Shown here: piece after piece, positions 17,257-27,736 of the stretch
How the letters are laid out: every line of letters begins with the position of its first letter
How positions within the stretch are numbered: position 1 is the first letter of the stretch
Origin: JACQHM01 sp964535215
Lineage (GTDB): Bacteria; Methylomirabilota; Methylomirabilia; Methylomirabilales; JACQHM01
Assembly (NCBI GenBank): GCA_964535215.1
Contig: CAZHST010000015.1
Location: forward strand, 1-64,000
Direction: 5' to 3'
DNA length: 64,000 nt
Notes under the pieces: model-generated
What the model was told of the DNA's origin: nothing
The model's database searches: none
Seen by the model: the letters and a program-made list of their open reading frames with translations, nothing else
Position numbers and translations under genes: made by a program

Positions 17257-18514
17257 GAAGGCGGAGGTCCTCTTGAGCGAGGCGGCTCAGGAGGCGGTCA
17301 AGAAGATTGGGAGGGCTGAGATCCTGGTGGGGGTCCCGAGCTACAACAACGCCAGGACCATCGGGCACGTCGTCCGGATGGTTGCCGCAGGGCTGGCCAG
17401 GTACTTCCCCCAGGCCCGCTCGGTGATCGTGAACTCCGATGGGGGTTCCAGGGATGGGACCCCGGAGGTGGTGGAGCAGGTCCTTGGGGAAAACCCCACC
17501 ACCTCTCCTGTCCCATCGGCGCTTCCCATCGAGAAGATCGTCACCCCCTATCAGGGCATCCCCGGCAAGGGGAGCGCCTTCAGGACCATCTTCAAGATCG
17601 CCGAGGAGCTTCAGGTGTCGGCATGCGCCGTCTTTGATGCGGACCTTCGCTCCATCACCCCTGAGTGGGTGGAGATGCTGATCAGGCCCGTCTACGAGGG
17701 AAGCTTCGATTACGTGGCCCCCCTCTATCGTCGCCACAAGTACGATGGGACCATCACGAACAGCATTGTCTATCCTCTCACCAGGGCCCTCTACGGCAAG
17801 AGGATCCGCCAGCCCATCGGAGGTGACTTCGGCTTCTCGGGGAGCCTGGCCGTCCACTATTTGAGCCAGGACGTGTGGGAGACGGACGTGGCCCGCTTCG
17901 GCATCGACATCTGGATGACGACCACCGCCATCGCCGAGGGGTACCGGGTCTGCCAGGCCTTTCTTGGGGCCAAGGTTCACGACCCCAAGGATCCGGGGAC
18001 CGACCTGGCGGCGATGCTCATGCAGGTGGTGGGATCCGTGTTCAGCCTGATGGAGGAGCATCAGACCCTGTGGCAGCAGGTCACGAAAAGCGAGCCGGTT
18101 CCGACCTTCGGTGTCCCGCACGAGGTCAGCGTCGAGCCGGTCCAGGTGAACGTGGAGCGGATGGTGAAGGCTCTCCGCCAGGGACTTCGAGACCTCCTCC
18201 CCGTCTGGGAGATCATCCTCTCTCCCGAGACCCTCTCAGAACTTTTGCCCTTGGGCTTGAAGGATCCGGAGGAGTTCCGGTTCCCTCCCGATCTCTGGGT
18301 GCGGGTGATCTATGACTTTGCCCTTGCCTATCATGAGCGGGTCCTCCACCGGGAGCATCTCCTGAAGTCCCTGACCCCCCTTTACCTGGGGAAGACGGCT
18401 TCCTTTGTGATGGAGACGAGGGCCAGCACGGCTGCGGAGGTCGAGGAGAGCATCGAAGCCCTCTGCGAGCGGTATGAGGCGATGAAGCCCTATCTGGTGG
18501 GACGATGGAGGTAA
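17246..18514 (+). CDS. GT-A glycosyltransferase, possible hexosyl-3-phosphoglycerate synthase
   Basis: About 422 residues with a GT2-like N-terminal fold: ILVGVPSYNNARTIGHVV, SVIVNSDGGSRDGT, the loop GIPGKGSAFRTIF and the metal site VFDADLRSITPEW. These are followed by RIRQPIGGDFGFSG, FGIDIWMTTTAI and a helical C-terminus. The PGKG and DAD pattern recalls GT78/GT81 glycerate-linked enzymes, but it is clearly a different subfamily from GpgS at 11149. Position directly after the phosphatase, with overlapping frames, argues for a second phosphorylated glycosylglycerate or for extension of the first to a disaccharide. Donor and acceptor are unknown. Confidence 0.75.
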   Translation: MAGEKAEVLLSEAAQEAVKKIGRAEILVGVPSYNNARTIGHVVRMVAAGLARYFPQARSVIVNSDGGSRDGTPEVVEQVLGENPTTSPVPSALPIEKIVTPYQGIPGKGSAFRTIFKIAEELQVSACAVFDADLRSITPEWVEMLIRPVYEGSFDYVAPLYRRHKYDGTITNSIVYPLTRALYGKRIRQPIGGDFGFSGSLAVHYLSQDVWETDVARFGIDIWMTTTAIAEGYRVCQAFLGAKVHDPKDPGTDLAAMLMQVVGSVFSLMEEHQTLWQQVTKSEPVPTFGVPHEVSVEPVQVNVERMVKALRQGLRDLLPVWEIILSPETLSELLPLGLKDPEEFRFPPDLWVRVIYDFALAYHERVLHREHLLKSLTPLYLGKTASFVMETRASTAAEVEESIEALCERYEAMKPYLVGRWR

Positions 18515-18517
18515 GCC

Positions 18518-19219
18518 ATGAGCGAGTTGTTGCAGGAAGCGATCGTGGAGGCCTTCCGGGAGACGGTAAAGGGGATTGGCGTGTTCCTCCCGAGACTCTT
18601 GCTCCTGATCTCCCTCCTGGTGGTTGGGACCATGGTGGGGTGGGTCCTCAAGGCCCTTTTGCTTCGGATCCTGAAGGCCGTGCGGTTCGACTCGATCAGC
18701 GAGCGTTCGGGCCTGACCTCGGCCCTGACGCGGGGTGGGGTCAGGCGAGCGCCATCCCAGATCCTGGGGCTGATCGCCTTCTGGGTGGTCTTCCTCTTCT
18801 TTGCCTTCGCGGGGGTGAACCTTCTGAACCTCCCGGCGGCGACGGACCTCATGGGTCTGGTCCTCCGCTTCTTCCCCCACCTCCTGGCCGCGTTGCTGGT
18901 CCTCTTGGTAGGGTGGCTCTTGGCCAACTTCTTCGCCCAGGCGGCCTTGATCGCCGGGGTGAACGCCCAGTTCCCTGGGGCCCGCTTTGTGGCCAGCGCC
19001 GTCCGCTGGGGGATCTTGAGTTTGACCCTGGCGATGGTCCTGACGCAACTGGGGATCGCCAAGGAGATCGTGGTGGCCGCCTTCTCCATCGCCTTTGGCG
19101 GCGTGGTCCTGGCCTTGGCCATCGCCTTCGGCCTGGGGGGAAGGGACCTGGCCAAGGAGCTGCTGGAGCGGAGTTTCCAGGAGCGGGTGAAACCCGGGGA
19201 CGAGCTCTCCCATCTCTAA
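18518..19219 (+). CDS. TM-helix protein related to mechanosensitive channels, no MscS domain
   Basis: A 233-residue protein with about five hydrophobic segments: LLLLISLLVVGTMVGWVL, ILGLIAFWVVFLFFAFAGV, LLAALLVLLVGWLLANFF, a helix beginning near LSLTLAMVL, and VVLALAIAFGLGGRDLAKEL. The VGW and GLGGRD patterns match the conserved TM-helix repeats (Pfam TM_helix) found in some MscS-like proteins. The soluble beta domain of MscS is absent. It sits four bases after the glycosyltransferase and 11 bases before a true MscS gene, so the two may work together. It is probably an osmotic-shock channel component. Confidence 0.75.
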   Translation: MSELLQEAIVEAFRETVKGIGVFLPRLLLLISLLVVGTMVGWVLKALLLRILKAVRFDSISERSGLTSALTRGGVRRAPSQILGLIAFWVVFLFFAFAGVNLLNLPAATDLMGLVLRFFPHLLAALLVLLVGWLLANFFAQAALIAGVNAQFPGARFVASAVRWGILSLTLAMVLTQLGIAKEIVVAAFSIAFGGVVLALAIAFGLGGRDLAKELLERSFQERVKPGDELSHL

Positions 19220-19230
19220 AGGGTGAACCA

Positions 19231-20301
19231 ATGACCCAAGAGCGAGTGGTGGGTTTCCTCACGGTTGCTGCCATCGGTCTCGGCCTCGGGGCTGCGCTCC
19301 TGTTGGTGAGGAGCCTGGTCTTCAGGGCCCTTCACCGTTGGGCCGCCCGGACCGACACCCATCTGGATGACCTCATCATCAAGATGATCAAGGGGCCAAG
19401 CCTCTTCTGGGCCTTGGCCGTGGGCCTCTACGGCATCCTGGAAGCTGCCCCCATCCCGGGAAACCTGGCGAAGTTTGCCCACACGCTGTTAAGCGCCGTC
19501 GTGATCCTTTCCGTCTCCTGGGCCCTGGCGAACCTCCTGGCAGGGCTGATCACCTATTATGCTGACCGGGTCCGGCTGGATGTCCCCGTCACGGGCCTGG
19601 GGCGGACGCTGACGAAGGTTCTTGTCCTCCTCCTGGGCGGGTTCATCCTGTTAAACAGCTTGGGGATCTCCATCACCCCCCTTCTCACCGCCCTGGGCGT
19701 CGGGGGTCTGGCCGTTGCCCTTGCCCTTCAGGATACCCTCTCTAACCTCTTTGCCGGCCTCCATATCCTGATTGAGAAGTCAATCCGGGTTGGCGACTAC
19801 GTGAAGCTGGACTCAGGGCAGGAGGGGTACGTGGTGGACATCGGCTGGCGGACCACCCGGATCAGGATGCTCCCGAACAACATGATCATTGTCCCCAACG
19901 CGAAGCTGGCTCAGGCCATCGTGACCAACTACTACCTCCCCGAGAAACGGATGGCCCTCTTGGTGCCCATCAGCGTCAGCTATGGCTCTGATCCGGAGCA
20001 TATCGAGCGGGTCCTGGTCGAGGAGGCCAAGAAGGCGACTTCAGAGGTTCCAGGGCTTTTGGCCGATCCCCCCCCTTTTGTGCGGTTCATCCCGGGCTTC
20101 GGTGATTCCTCCCTGGACTTCACCCTGATCTGTCAGGTGGAGGAGTTTGTGGACCAGTACCTGGCTCAGCATGAACTGCGCAAGCGGATCTTCAAACGGT
20201 TTAGGGAAGAGGGGATCGAGATCCCGTTCCCGCAGCGGACCGTCCACGTGCGGTACGAGGATAGGCGGGAAGGGGGTGCCGTTGGGAAACCGCCATCTTG
20301 A
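19231..20301 (+). CDS. mscS: MscS-family mechanosensitive ion channel
   Basis: About 356 residues with four to five N-terminal membrane segments. The MscS signature comes next: the Gly/Ala-rich pore helix PLLTALGVGGLAVALALQDT, the linker LSNLFAGLHILIEKSIRVGD, then the beta domain YVVDIGWRTTRIRMLPNNMI and IVPNAKLAQAIVTNYY, and the alpha/beta C-terminal domain. Such channels open under membrane tension and release solutes during hypo-osmotic shock. ATG 19231 follows a GGGTGAACC stretch with only a weak ribosome site, so coupling to the previous gene is likely. Being in one transcription unit with solute synthesis genes pairs accumulation with release. Confidence 0.92.
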   Translation: MTQERVVGFLTVAAIGLGLGAALLLVRSLVFRALHRWAARTDTHLDDLIIKMIKGPSLFWALAVGLYGILEAAPIPGNLAKFAHTLLSAVVILSVSWALANLLAGLITYYADRVRLDVPVTGLGRTLTKVLVLLLGGFILLNSLGISITPLLTALGVGGLAVALALQDTLSNLFAGLHILIEKSIRVGDYVKLDSGQEGYVVDIGWRTTRIRMLPNNMIIVPNAKLAQAIVTNYYLPEKRMALLVPISVSYGSDPEHIERVLVEEAKKATSEVPGLLADPPPFVRFIPGFGDSSLDFTLICQVEEFVDQYLAQHELRKRIFKRFREEGIEIPFPQRTVHVRYEDRREGGAVGKPPS

Positions 20302-20454
20302 CCGGCCAACGAGCCGGCGGGGATCTGTAAGCTTATGGTAGCCTTTCTCATCATGCGAAGGCGTGGGCGGGAGGAGCGTAAGCCCCGGCCCCCACCGGGA
20401 GGGGATCCGGGTCAGCTTTGATTCCGAGGATCGCCTAGAATAAGGAGAAGGATC

Positions 20455-21915
20455 ATGGACGGCTTCGAGAGTTTGAAGGATCTCGTCCGAACCAAGCTCC
20501 GGGACACCCTCCTCGTTGTGGCCTCCAACCGGGAGCCGTACATCCACCTCTACGGGGAGGAGGGGATCAGCGAGATCAGGCCGCCCAGCGGCCTGGTGAC
20601 GGCGCTGGATCCTGTCATGCGGGCGGTTGGAGGGGTCTGGGTGGCCTCCAACTGGGACCTTCAGGTGGAGGAAGAGCGCGTTCAGATCCCGATCGCCGAC
20701 CCTTCCTACACCCTCAGGCGGATCCATCTCTCGAAGGCCCAGCAGGATGGCTTCTACTACGGGTTCTCCAACGAGATGCTCTGGCCCCTTTGCCACATCG
20801 TCCACATCCGTCCCAGCTTCCGGAGGACCGACTGGGAACAGTACGTGGAGGTCAACAGGCTCTTCGCCAAAACAATCCTGGAGGAGGTTGAGGGTCGGGA
20901 TGCCCTCGTGTGGGTCCAGGACTTTCACCTGGCCCTGGTCCCGCGGTTTTTGAAGGAGGAGAGGCCGGATCTCCTGGTTGGTCACTTCTGGCACATCCCC
21001 TGGCCCAACCCTGAGGCGTTCCGGATTTGTCCCTGGAAGCGGGAGATCCTGGAAGGGCTGCTGGGGGCGGATCTGTTGGGGTTCCACATCCGGTACCACT
21101 GCGACAATTTTTTGAAGACGGTCGGGATGGAGCTGGAGGCGCGGGTGATTGATGAGGCCTCGGCGGTCCAGTACCAGAACCACACGACGTATGTGAAGCC
21201 CTTCCCCATCAGCATTGACTACCGGGAGATCCGGCGCCAGCTCGAGGGGCCTGAGGTGAAGGATGAGCTGGCGAAGATCCAGAAGCTCTTGAGAAAGAGG
21301 CCGGAGTTCTTGGCCGTAGGGGTCGATCGGGTCGATTACACCAAGGGGATCCTGGAGCGGATCCAGGCCATTGACCGGTTCCTGGAGAAGTATCCTGAGT
21401 ACCAGGGGCGCTTTGTCTACCTCGGGATTGGTTCCCCCAGTCGGATCCACCTCCACGAGTACAAACGCCTCTGGAGCAATGTCCTGGATCTGATCGAGAC
21501 GGTCAACTGGCGCTACCGTTCCGATCAGTACCGTCCCATCCTCTTCCGGGATGAACACGTGAGCTATCCCCGGATCCTGGCCTATTTCATGAGCGCTGAT
21601 CTTGCCCTGGTCAGTGCCCTCCACGACGGGATGAACCTGGTGGCCAAAGAGTTCATCGCCTCCCAGCCTGAGGAGGACCCGGGGATCTTGATCTTGAGCC
21701 AGTTCACCGGGGCCGCCCGGGAGCTCCACGAGGCCGTCCTGGTGAACCCTTACGACACCGAGGTCTTCGCTGACACGATCAAGATGGTCCTGGAGATGCC
21801 GAAGGAGGAGAAGGAGCGGAGGAACCGGTGGCTCCAGGAGTGGATCAGGGAGCATGACATCTACTGGTGGGCCTTCTCGTTCCTGAACGAGATGGTTTCC
21901 CTGAAGCGGGGCTAA
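20455..21915 (+). CDS. otsA: Alpha,alpha-trehalose-phosphate synthase (UDP-forming, GT20)
   Basis: A 486-residue GT20 enzyme that joins UDP-glucose and glucose-6-phosphate to trehalose-6-phosphate. Recognisable blocks are VASNREPYIH and PSGLVTALDPVMR near the N-terminus, LVWVQDFHLALVPRFL, GHFWHIPWPNPEAF, GVDRVDYTKGILER (phosphate binding) and the donor loop ALHDGMNLVAKEF. The ATG has AAGGAGA upstream. A 153-bp gap separates it from mscS, so it may have its own promoter, though I found no convincing hexamers. otsB follows after one base. Confidence 0.95.
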   Translation: MDGFESLKDLVRTKLRDTLLVVASNREPYIHLYGEEGISEIRPPSGLVTALDPVMRAVGGVWVASNWDLQVEEERVQIPIADPSYTLRRIHLSKAQQDGFYYGFSNEMLWPLCHIVHIRPSFRRTDWEQYVEVNRLFAKTILEEVEGRDALVWVQDFHLALVPRFLKEERPDLLVGHFWHIPWPNPEAFRICPWKREILEGLLGADLLGFHIRYHCDNFLKTVGMELEARVIDEASAVQYQNHTTYVKPFPISIDYREIRRQLEGPEVKDELAKIQKLLRKRPEFLAVGVDRVDYTKGILERIQAIDRFLEKYPEYQGRFVYLGIGSPSRIHLHEYKRLWSNVLDLIETVNWRYRSDQYRPILFRDEHVSYPRILAYFMSADLALVSALHDGMNLVAKEFIASQPEEDPGILILSQFTGAARELHEAVLVNPYDTEVFADTIKMVLEMPKEEKERRNRWLQEWIREHDIYWWAFSFLNEMVSLKRG

Positions 21916-21916
21916 G

Positions 21917-22738
21917 GTGCGATCGTTGTTCGAGGTTTGGGAGGAGGTAGCCCCCCGTCTCGTCTCGGCCTCTTTCCTCCTGGCCCTTTTCGACTTCGAC
22001 GGCACCTTAGCCCCCATCGTTGAGCGGCCCGAGGAGGCGTCCCTCCCGACCCCGGTCAGGCGGCTCCTGGCCGAGCTTGTCCTGGACCCGTCTCTCCAGG
22101 TCGGGGTTATCAGTGGCCGGTCCCTCGAAGATGTGAAGGACAGGGTGGGGTTGGAAGGGATCTTCTACGCCGGGAACCACGGGTTGGAGGTTGAAGGACC
22201 GGGATTTCACTTCGTCCATCCTTTAGCCGTGGCTTCCCGCCCCCTCCTGGAGGAGGCGAAGAGGCGGCTGGCCGAGGTTGTCACGCACTTTCCCGGAGCG
22301 CTCGTGGAGGACAAGGGGCTGACGCTCGCCTTCCATCTCCGTCCCCTCCCTGGGGACCTGCAGGTCCAGGCGAAGGCCAGGGCCGAAGCGGTGTTGGCTC
22401 CCTTCTTCGCCTCCGGACGCCTGTGGAGGGCCGAGGGGAAGCTGGTCCTCGAGGCCAGGCCGCCTGTTGCCTGGGACAAAGGGTGGACCGTCCGGTTTCT
22501 CACGGAGAGGATCAGGGCCCGGGGGATGGAACCGCTGGTTCTTTACGCCGGTGATGATGAAACGGATGAGGCGGCCTTTGCCGCTGTGGGAGATGGGGGG
22601 ATAGGGATCTACGTTGGTGAGCCTTGGGAGGGAGGGAAGGCCTCTTTTTTTCTAAGGCGATCGGAGGAGATGGTCCATTTCTTGAAACGGCTTTTGACGC
22701 TCCGGAGGAGGAGAGGGGATGCCCATCCCACCGGGTGA
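21917..22738 (+). CDS. otsB: Trehalose-6-phosphate phosphatase
   Basis: A 273-residue HAD-superfamily phosphatase that completes trehalose synthesis from OtsA product. It has motif I LFDFDGTLAPIV, motif II VISGRSLEDV, the cap signature YAGNHGLEVEG, Lys in WDKGWTVRFL and motif IV YAGDDETDEAAF. It starts with GTG one base after the otsA stop, so the two are coupled. The last 20 bases overlap the start of a small membrane protein gene. Confidence 0.95.
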   Translation: MRSLFEVWEEVAPRLVSASFLLALFDFDGTLAPIVERPEEASLPTPVRRLLAELVLDPSLQVGVISGRSLEDVKDRVGLEGIFYAGNHGLEVEGPGFHFVHPLAVASRPLLEEAKRRLAEVVTHFPGALVEDKGLTLAFHLRPLPGDLQVQAKARAEAVLAPFFASGRLWRAEGKLVLEARPPVAWDKGWTVRFLTERIRARGMEPLVLYAGDDETDEAAFAAVGDGGIGIYVGEPWEGGKASFFLRRSEEMVHFLKRLLTLRRRRGDAHPTG

Positions 22739-22913
22739 ACTCAGGAGGCTTCGTGATGAAGAACGGCGTCGGGCAGCCGCCCACCGCCGGATCCGGCGGG
22801 AGCGGCTTCTGAAACGGCTCTTCTGGATCCTCTTCGGGGTCCTGTTTCTTGTCTCCCTCTTCCTGGCCATGCCCCACATCAGCTCGTGGTTGATGGCCCT
22901 CGGGGCTCTTTAA
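22719..22913 (+). CDS. Small single-pass membrane protein, unknown
   Basis: The 64 residues consist of a very basic N-terminal helix (RRLRDEERRRAAAHRRIRRE) and one hydrophobic helix (LFWILFGVLFLVSLFLAM). The ATG is preceded by AGGAGGAGAGG at good spacing and overlaps the otsB 3' end by 20 bp, which supports real translation. No family is recognised. As the last gene before a terminator it may be an accessory of the osmolyte operon. Confidence 0.6.
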   Translation: MPIPPGELRRLRDEERRRAAAHRRIRRERLLKRLFWILFGVLFLVSLFLAMPHISSWLMALGAL

Positions 22914-22962
22914 GCAGGGAGGAGAGCTGGCCGGGCAGGGATGGGTCAGTCGCTTTCAGCCC

Positions 22963-22977
22963 CCGGGACGTTCCCGG
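22963..22977 (+). repeat. Leader hairpin upstream of the terminator and sodN
   Basis: CCGGGA-CGT-TCCCGG is a perfect 6-bp hairpin. GGGCA near 22933 can also pair with TGCCC near 22984 around it. Together with the terminator at 23007 this makes a structured 155-bp intergenic RNA. I could not match it to a known riboswitch class. Confidence 0.4.
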
Positions 22978-23006
22978 CGGCTTTGCCCTGGGATCGTCAG
23001 GTAATC

Positions 23007-23028
23007 GCCCCCGAGGAGGGGGCTTTTT
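23007..23028 (+). terminator. Rho-independent terminator
   Basis: GCCCCC (23007-23012), loop GAGGA, GGGGGC (23018-23023) and then five T: a perfect 6-bp GC stem with a T-run. It lies 94 bp after the small membrane protein and 41 bp before sodN. It either closes the otsAB unit or attenuates transcription into sodN. Confidence 0.85.
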
Positions 23029-23068
23029 GTCAAATCCCAATCTGGGTTCCCTTTGAAAGGAGGAGAGG

Positions 23069-23542
23069 ATGCTCAAGAAGATCGTGTCGAGGTTGGGGGA
23101 GCGTTTCCAGGTTCCTGAGGTTGAGGCCCACTGCGACGGACCCTGCGGGATCTACGATCCCGCATCGGCCCGGATTGCGGCGGAGGCTGTCCTTTCCATG
23201 ACGAAGAAGCTGAACGCCCTTGAACCCCCGGTAGAAGGTGACCGGGCAGCCTTGATCGCTTACCAGAACACCCTCTCCCGCTATGTCAAGATCAAGGAGG
23301 AGCAGGCAGAGATCGCCAAGCGGGAGCTCCTCATCCTCTGGACCGACTACTTTAAGCCGGAGCACCTGGAGATGTTCCCGAACCTCCACGACCTCTTCTG
23401 GAGGGCAGCGAAGCTCTGTTCGGCCTGCAAGGTGAATGTGAGTGAGCAGCATGCGATGGATCTCCTGAAGGCTGTTCAAGAGATCCATGACATCTTCTGG
23501 AAGACCAAAAAGCGTGAGGTGGCATGGTACACCGCTGGGTAG
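23069..23542 (+). CDS. sodN: Nickel superoxide dismutase precursor
   Basis: A 157-residue NiSOD that disproportionates superoxide to oxygen and peroxide. A 20-residue propeptide (ending VPEVEA) precedes HCDGPCGIYDP, the nickel hook in which the new N-terminal His, Cys2 and Cys6 bind Ni. The consensus is HCDLPCGVYDP, so Leu4 is Gly here. The helical body contains ELLILWTDYFKPEHLEMFP and KAVQEIHDIFWKTKK as in the family. The ATG follows AAAGGAGG. The gene overlaps sodX by 19 bp. No sigma-70 promoter is visible between the terminator and the gene. Confidence 0.95.
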   Translation: MLKKIVSRLGERFQVPEVEAHCDGPCGIYDPASARIAAEAVLSMTKKLNALEPPVEGDRAALIAYQNTLSRYVKIKEEQAEIAKRELLILWTDYFKPEHLEMFPNLHDLFWRAAKLCSACKVNVSEQHAMDLLKAVQEIHDIFWKTKKREVAWYTAG

Positions 23543-23964
23543 GAGAAGGGCTCGTCCATCTGCTGCTCTGGCTCGTGGGGCGCAGGCGCCGCTACCGGAT
23601 CAGGGGCGGCAGCATGCGCCCCACGCTTTCTCCGGGCGACCAGATCCTGGTTGATCCCCTGGCCTATACCCAGACCGGCCCCAAGGAGGGGGACATTGTT
23701 GTCACCCGTCACCTCTACCGGACTGATGTTTGGATGGTCAAGCGGGTCGTCGGCGTCTTGGAGGATGGCCGCTTTTTCCTGGTCGGCGACAACCCGGATG
23801 AGAGTACGGACAGCCGTTTCTTCGGGACCGTTCCAAGATCCCTTATCCTCGGGCGCGTGGTCTTCCGCCTTCCCCGGTTTCCTTTGTCCCGAGGTTGGCA
23901 GCGATCCGACGGTGGATGGCTTGGGAGGCCTCCTGATCGCCGAAGAGGCCGATCCGGATCTTGA
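23524..23964 (+). CDS. sodX: NiSOD maturation protease (S24/S26 type)
   Basis: A 146-residue signal-peptidase-like serine protease. GGSMRPTLSPGDQILVDPL carries the nucleophile Ser, WMVKRVVGV the general-base Lys, and VGDNPDESTDSRFFG the S26 box. It has a hydrophobic N-terminus, so it is probably membrane-associated. Linked to sodN by a 19-bp overlap, it is expected to cut the propeptide to expose the nickel-binding His. The recognisable domain ends near 23884; the final 26 or so residues run antisense over the lipoprotein gene on the other strand and look like non-conserved read-through. Confidence 0.9.
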   Translation: MVHRWVGEGLVHLLLWLVGRRRRYRIRGGSMRPTLSPGDQILVDPLAYTQTGPKEGDIVVTRHLYRTDVWMVKRVVGVLEDGRFFLVGDNPDESTDSRFFGTVPRSLILGRVVFRLPRFPLSRGWQRSDGGWLGRPPDRRRGRSGS

Positions 23965-24280
23965 CGGTGGTCGTATCGGGCCCCGCAGGGGCGACCGACA
24001 GCGTAACCTTGGTCCCGTCGGCCCTCCTTGCCTCGATGACCCCTCCGGCGTCATCCTTTTCAGCCCTGGAGACCTGGATGTCGAGGGATTCCAGGGCCTC
24101 CAGGGAAGCCTTCCAGGTTCGTTCAAGGGAGGCCGCATAGGTGGCCTTCAGCTCCCCTTTCACGTACGCGACGGTACCCGCCCCAGCGCCCCCGGCCGCC
24201 CCGGCGACGAGCAGCACGCACCCCTCCAGCATGAGGCTTAAGGAGAGCAAGGCGAGCCAGATCCCTTTGGCCGATTCCAT
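23843..24280 (-). CDS. DUF3568-like lipoprotein
   Basis: A 145-residue predicted lipoprotein. The signal helix ends in the lipobox LEGC, followed by a Gly/Ala-rich stretch (GAAGGAGAGTVAYVKGELKA) and an alpha/beta domain with SLERTWKASLEALESLDIQV and VTLSVAPAGPDTTTVKIRIG. This resembles DUF3568, which has no known function. ATG 24280 has AGGAGGTG upstream. The conserved part ends near 23888, just where the sodX domain ends on the opposite strand; the two tails overlap by 122 bp. Confidence 0.75.
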   Translation of the reverse strand: MESAKGIWLALLSLSLMLEGCVLLVAGAAGGAGAGTVAYVKGELKATYAASLERTWKASLEALESLDIQVSRAEKDDAGGVIEARRADGTKVTLSVAPAGPDTTTVKIRIGLFGDQEASQAIHRRIAANLGTKETGEGGRPRARG

Positions 24281-24528
24281 GGTGGACACCTCCTCCCTGA
24301 ACAGGTCAGGGTTGATAGAAAACACCCCCTGTTGAGAATGCAAAAAGCGAGCCATTTCCAGCCTCCTGTCAGGCCCTTTGGTCCCGTCCCACGGCACCAG
24401 ATCCCGAGAGGTTGCCCTTGACAAGATCGGCCGTTTCCCTTTGGTCTTGAAGGGGGAGGTGGTTTATGGTAAGGTGAGGCTCTTTAGAGACGATGTTATC
24501 CCGGTGAGACCTCGAAAAGGGGGATGGG

Positions 24529-24768
24529 ATGTCTTTCGAAGAGGACCTTCGAGAGGAAAACAGGAAGCTTCGGCATCTTAAGCTGGTCGTCGCTCTCGCC
24601 TTAAACGTTATCCGCCAGACCGATATCTCTGTGGACGAGGCCCTGGACCTCGTGTCTGGCGTCCGGGAGCTGGCCTTGAGGCTCTTCCCGGGGAAGGAGC
24701 TGGCTTTCGAGCTGATCTATCAGCCCCGTTTCCAGCGGGCCCTGGAGGAGCGCTTCAGTCGGCCTTAA
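24529..24768 (+). CDS. Conserved small helical protein, unknown
   Basis: The 79 residues are almost all helical: a charged start (EEDLREENRKLRHLKLVVAL), then ALNVIRQTDISVDEALDLVS and FPGKELAFELIYQPRF. I cannot name a family. Its upstream region (24281-24528), shared with the divergent lipoprotein gene, has TTGACA at 24418 and a TATGGT element at 24465 but no clean promoter pair. The next gene, acnA, is convergent. Confidence 0.6.
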   Translation: MSFEEDLREENRKLRHLKLVVALALNVIRQTDISVDEALDLVSGVRELALRLFPGKELAFELIYQPRFQRALEERFSRP

Positions 24769-24873
24769 AGCCCATAGACCCTGAAGGGGAGGTACGCTTT
24801 TGATCATGGGGAGAGGCCCAGGGGCCGCTTTGATGAGCCCTAAAGACCCTGTCGCGAGATGAAAAGGGAACGA

Positions 24874-27597
<2,724 letters not shown>

Positions 27598-27633
27598 GGC
27601 CTCTCCCTCCTCATGGTAAACTGTAAAATGGCG

Positions 27634-27687
27634 ATCCTGTCAGGATGCCGTCGTGTCTCTCCTCCTCCAGGAGGTTACACCTCCTGG
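27634..27687. repeat. Two inverted repeats upstream of acnA
   Basis: ATCCTG-T-CAGGAT (27634-27646) and CCAGGAGG-TTACA-CCTCCTGG (27667-27687) are both perfect. They lie between the acnA start and the end of the 89-residue gene, both on the minus strand. They could be an acnA operator and a transcript-end hairpin; the second lacks a T-run. Confidence 0.4.
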
Positions 27688-27736
27688 GGCAGGGATGCAA
27701 CTCCTGATTTCTTTTTGGATAAAGATCGGTCCTCAT

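Noticed and set aside
20302..20454. Promoter for otsA
   Set aside because: TAGAAT at 20436 has no acceptable -35 at 16-18 bp; not strong enough to list as a feature.
20041..22017. 658-codon open frame on the minus strand opposite mscS, otsA and otsB
   Set aside because: It has no family motifs, crosses three real genes, and is explained by high GC and strong third-position bias.
22914..23006. Known riboswitch (NiCo, fluoride, SAM, c-di-GMP) upstream of sodN
   Set aside because: Conserved cores of these classes are not present; only generic hairpins are visible, so no class is assigned.
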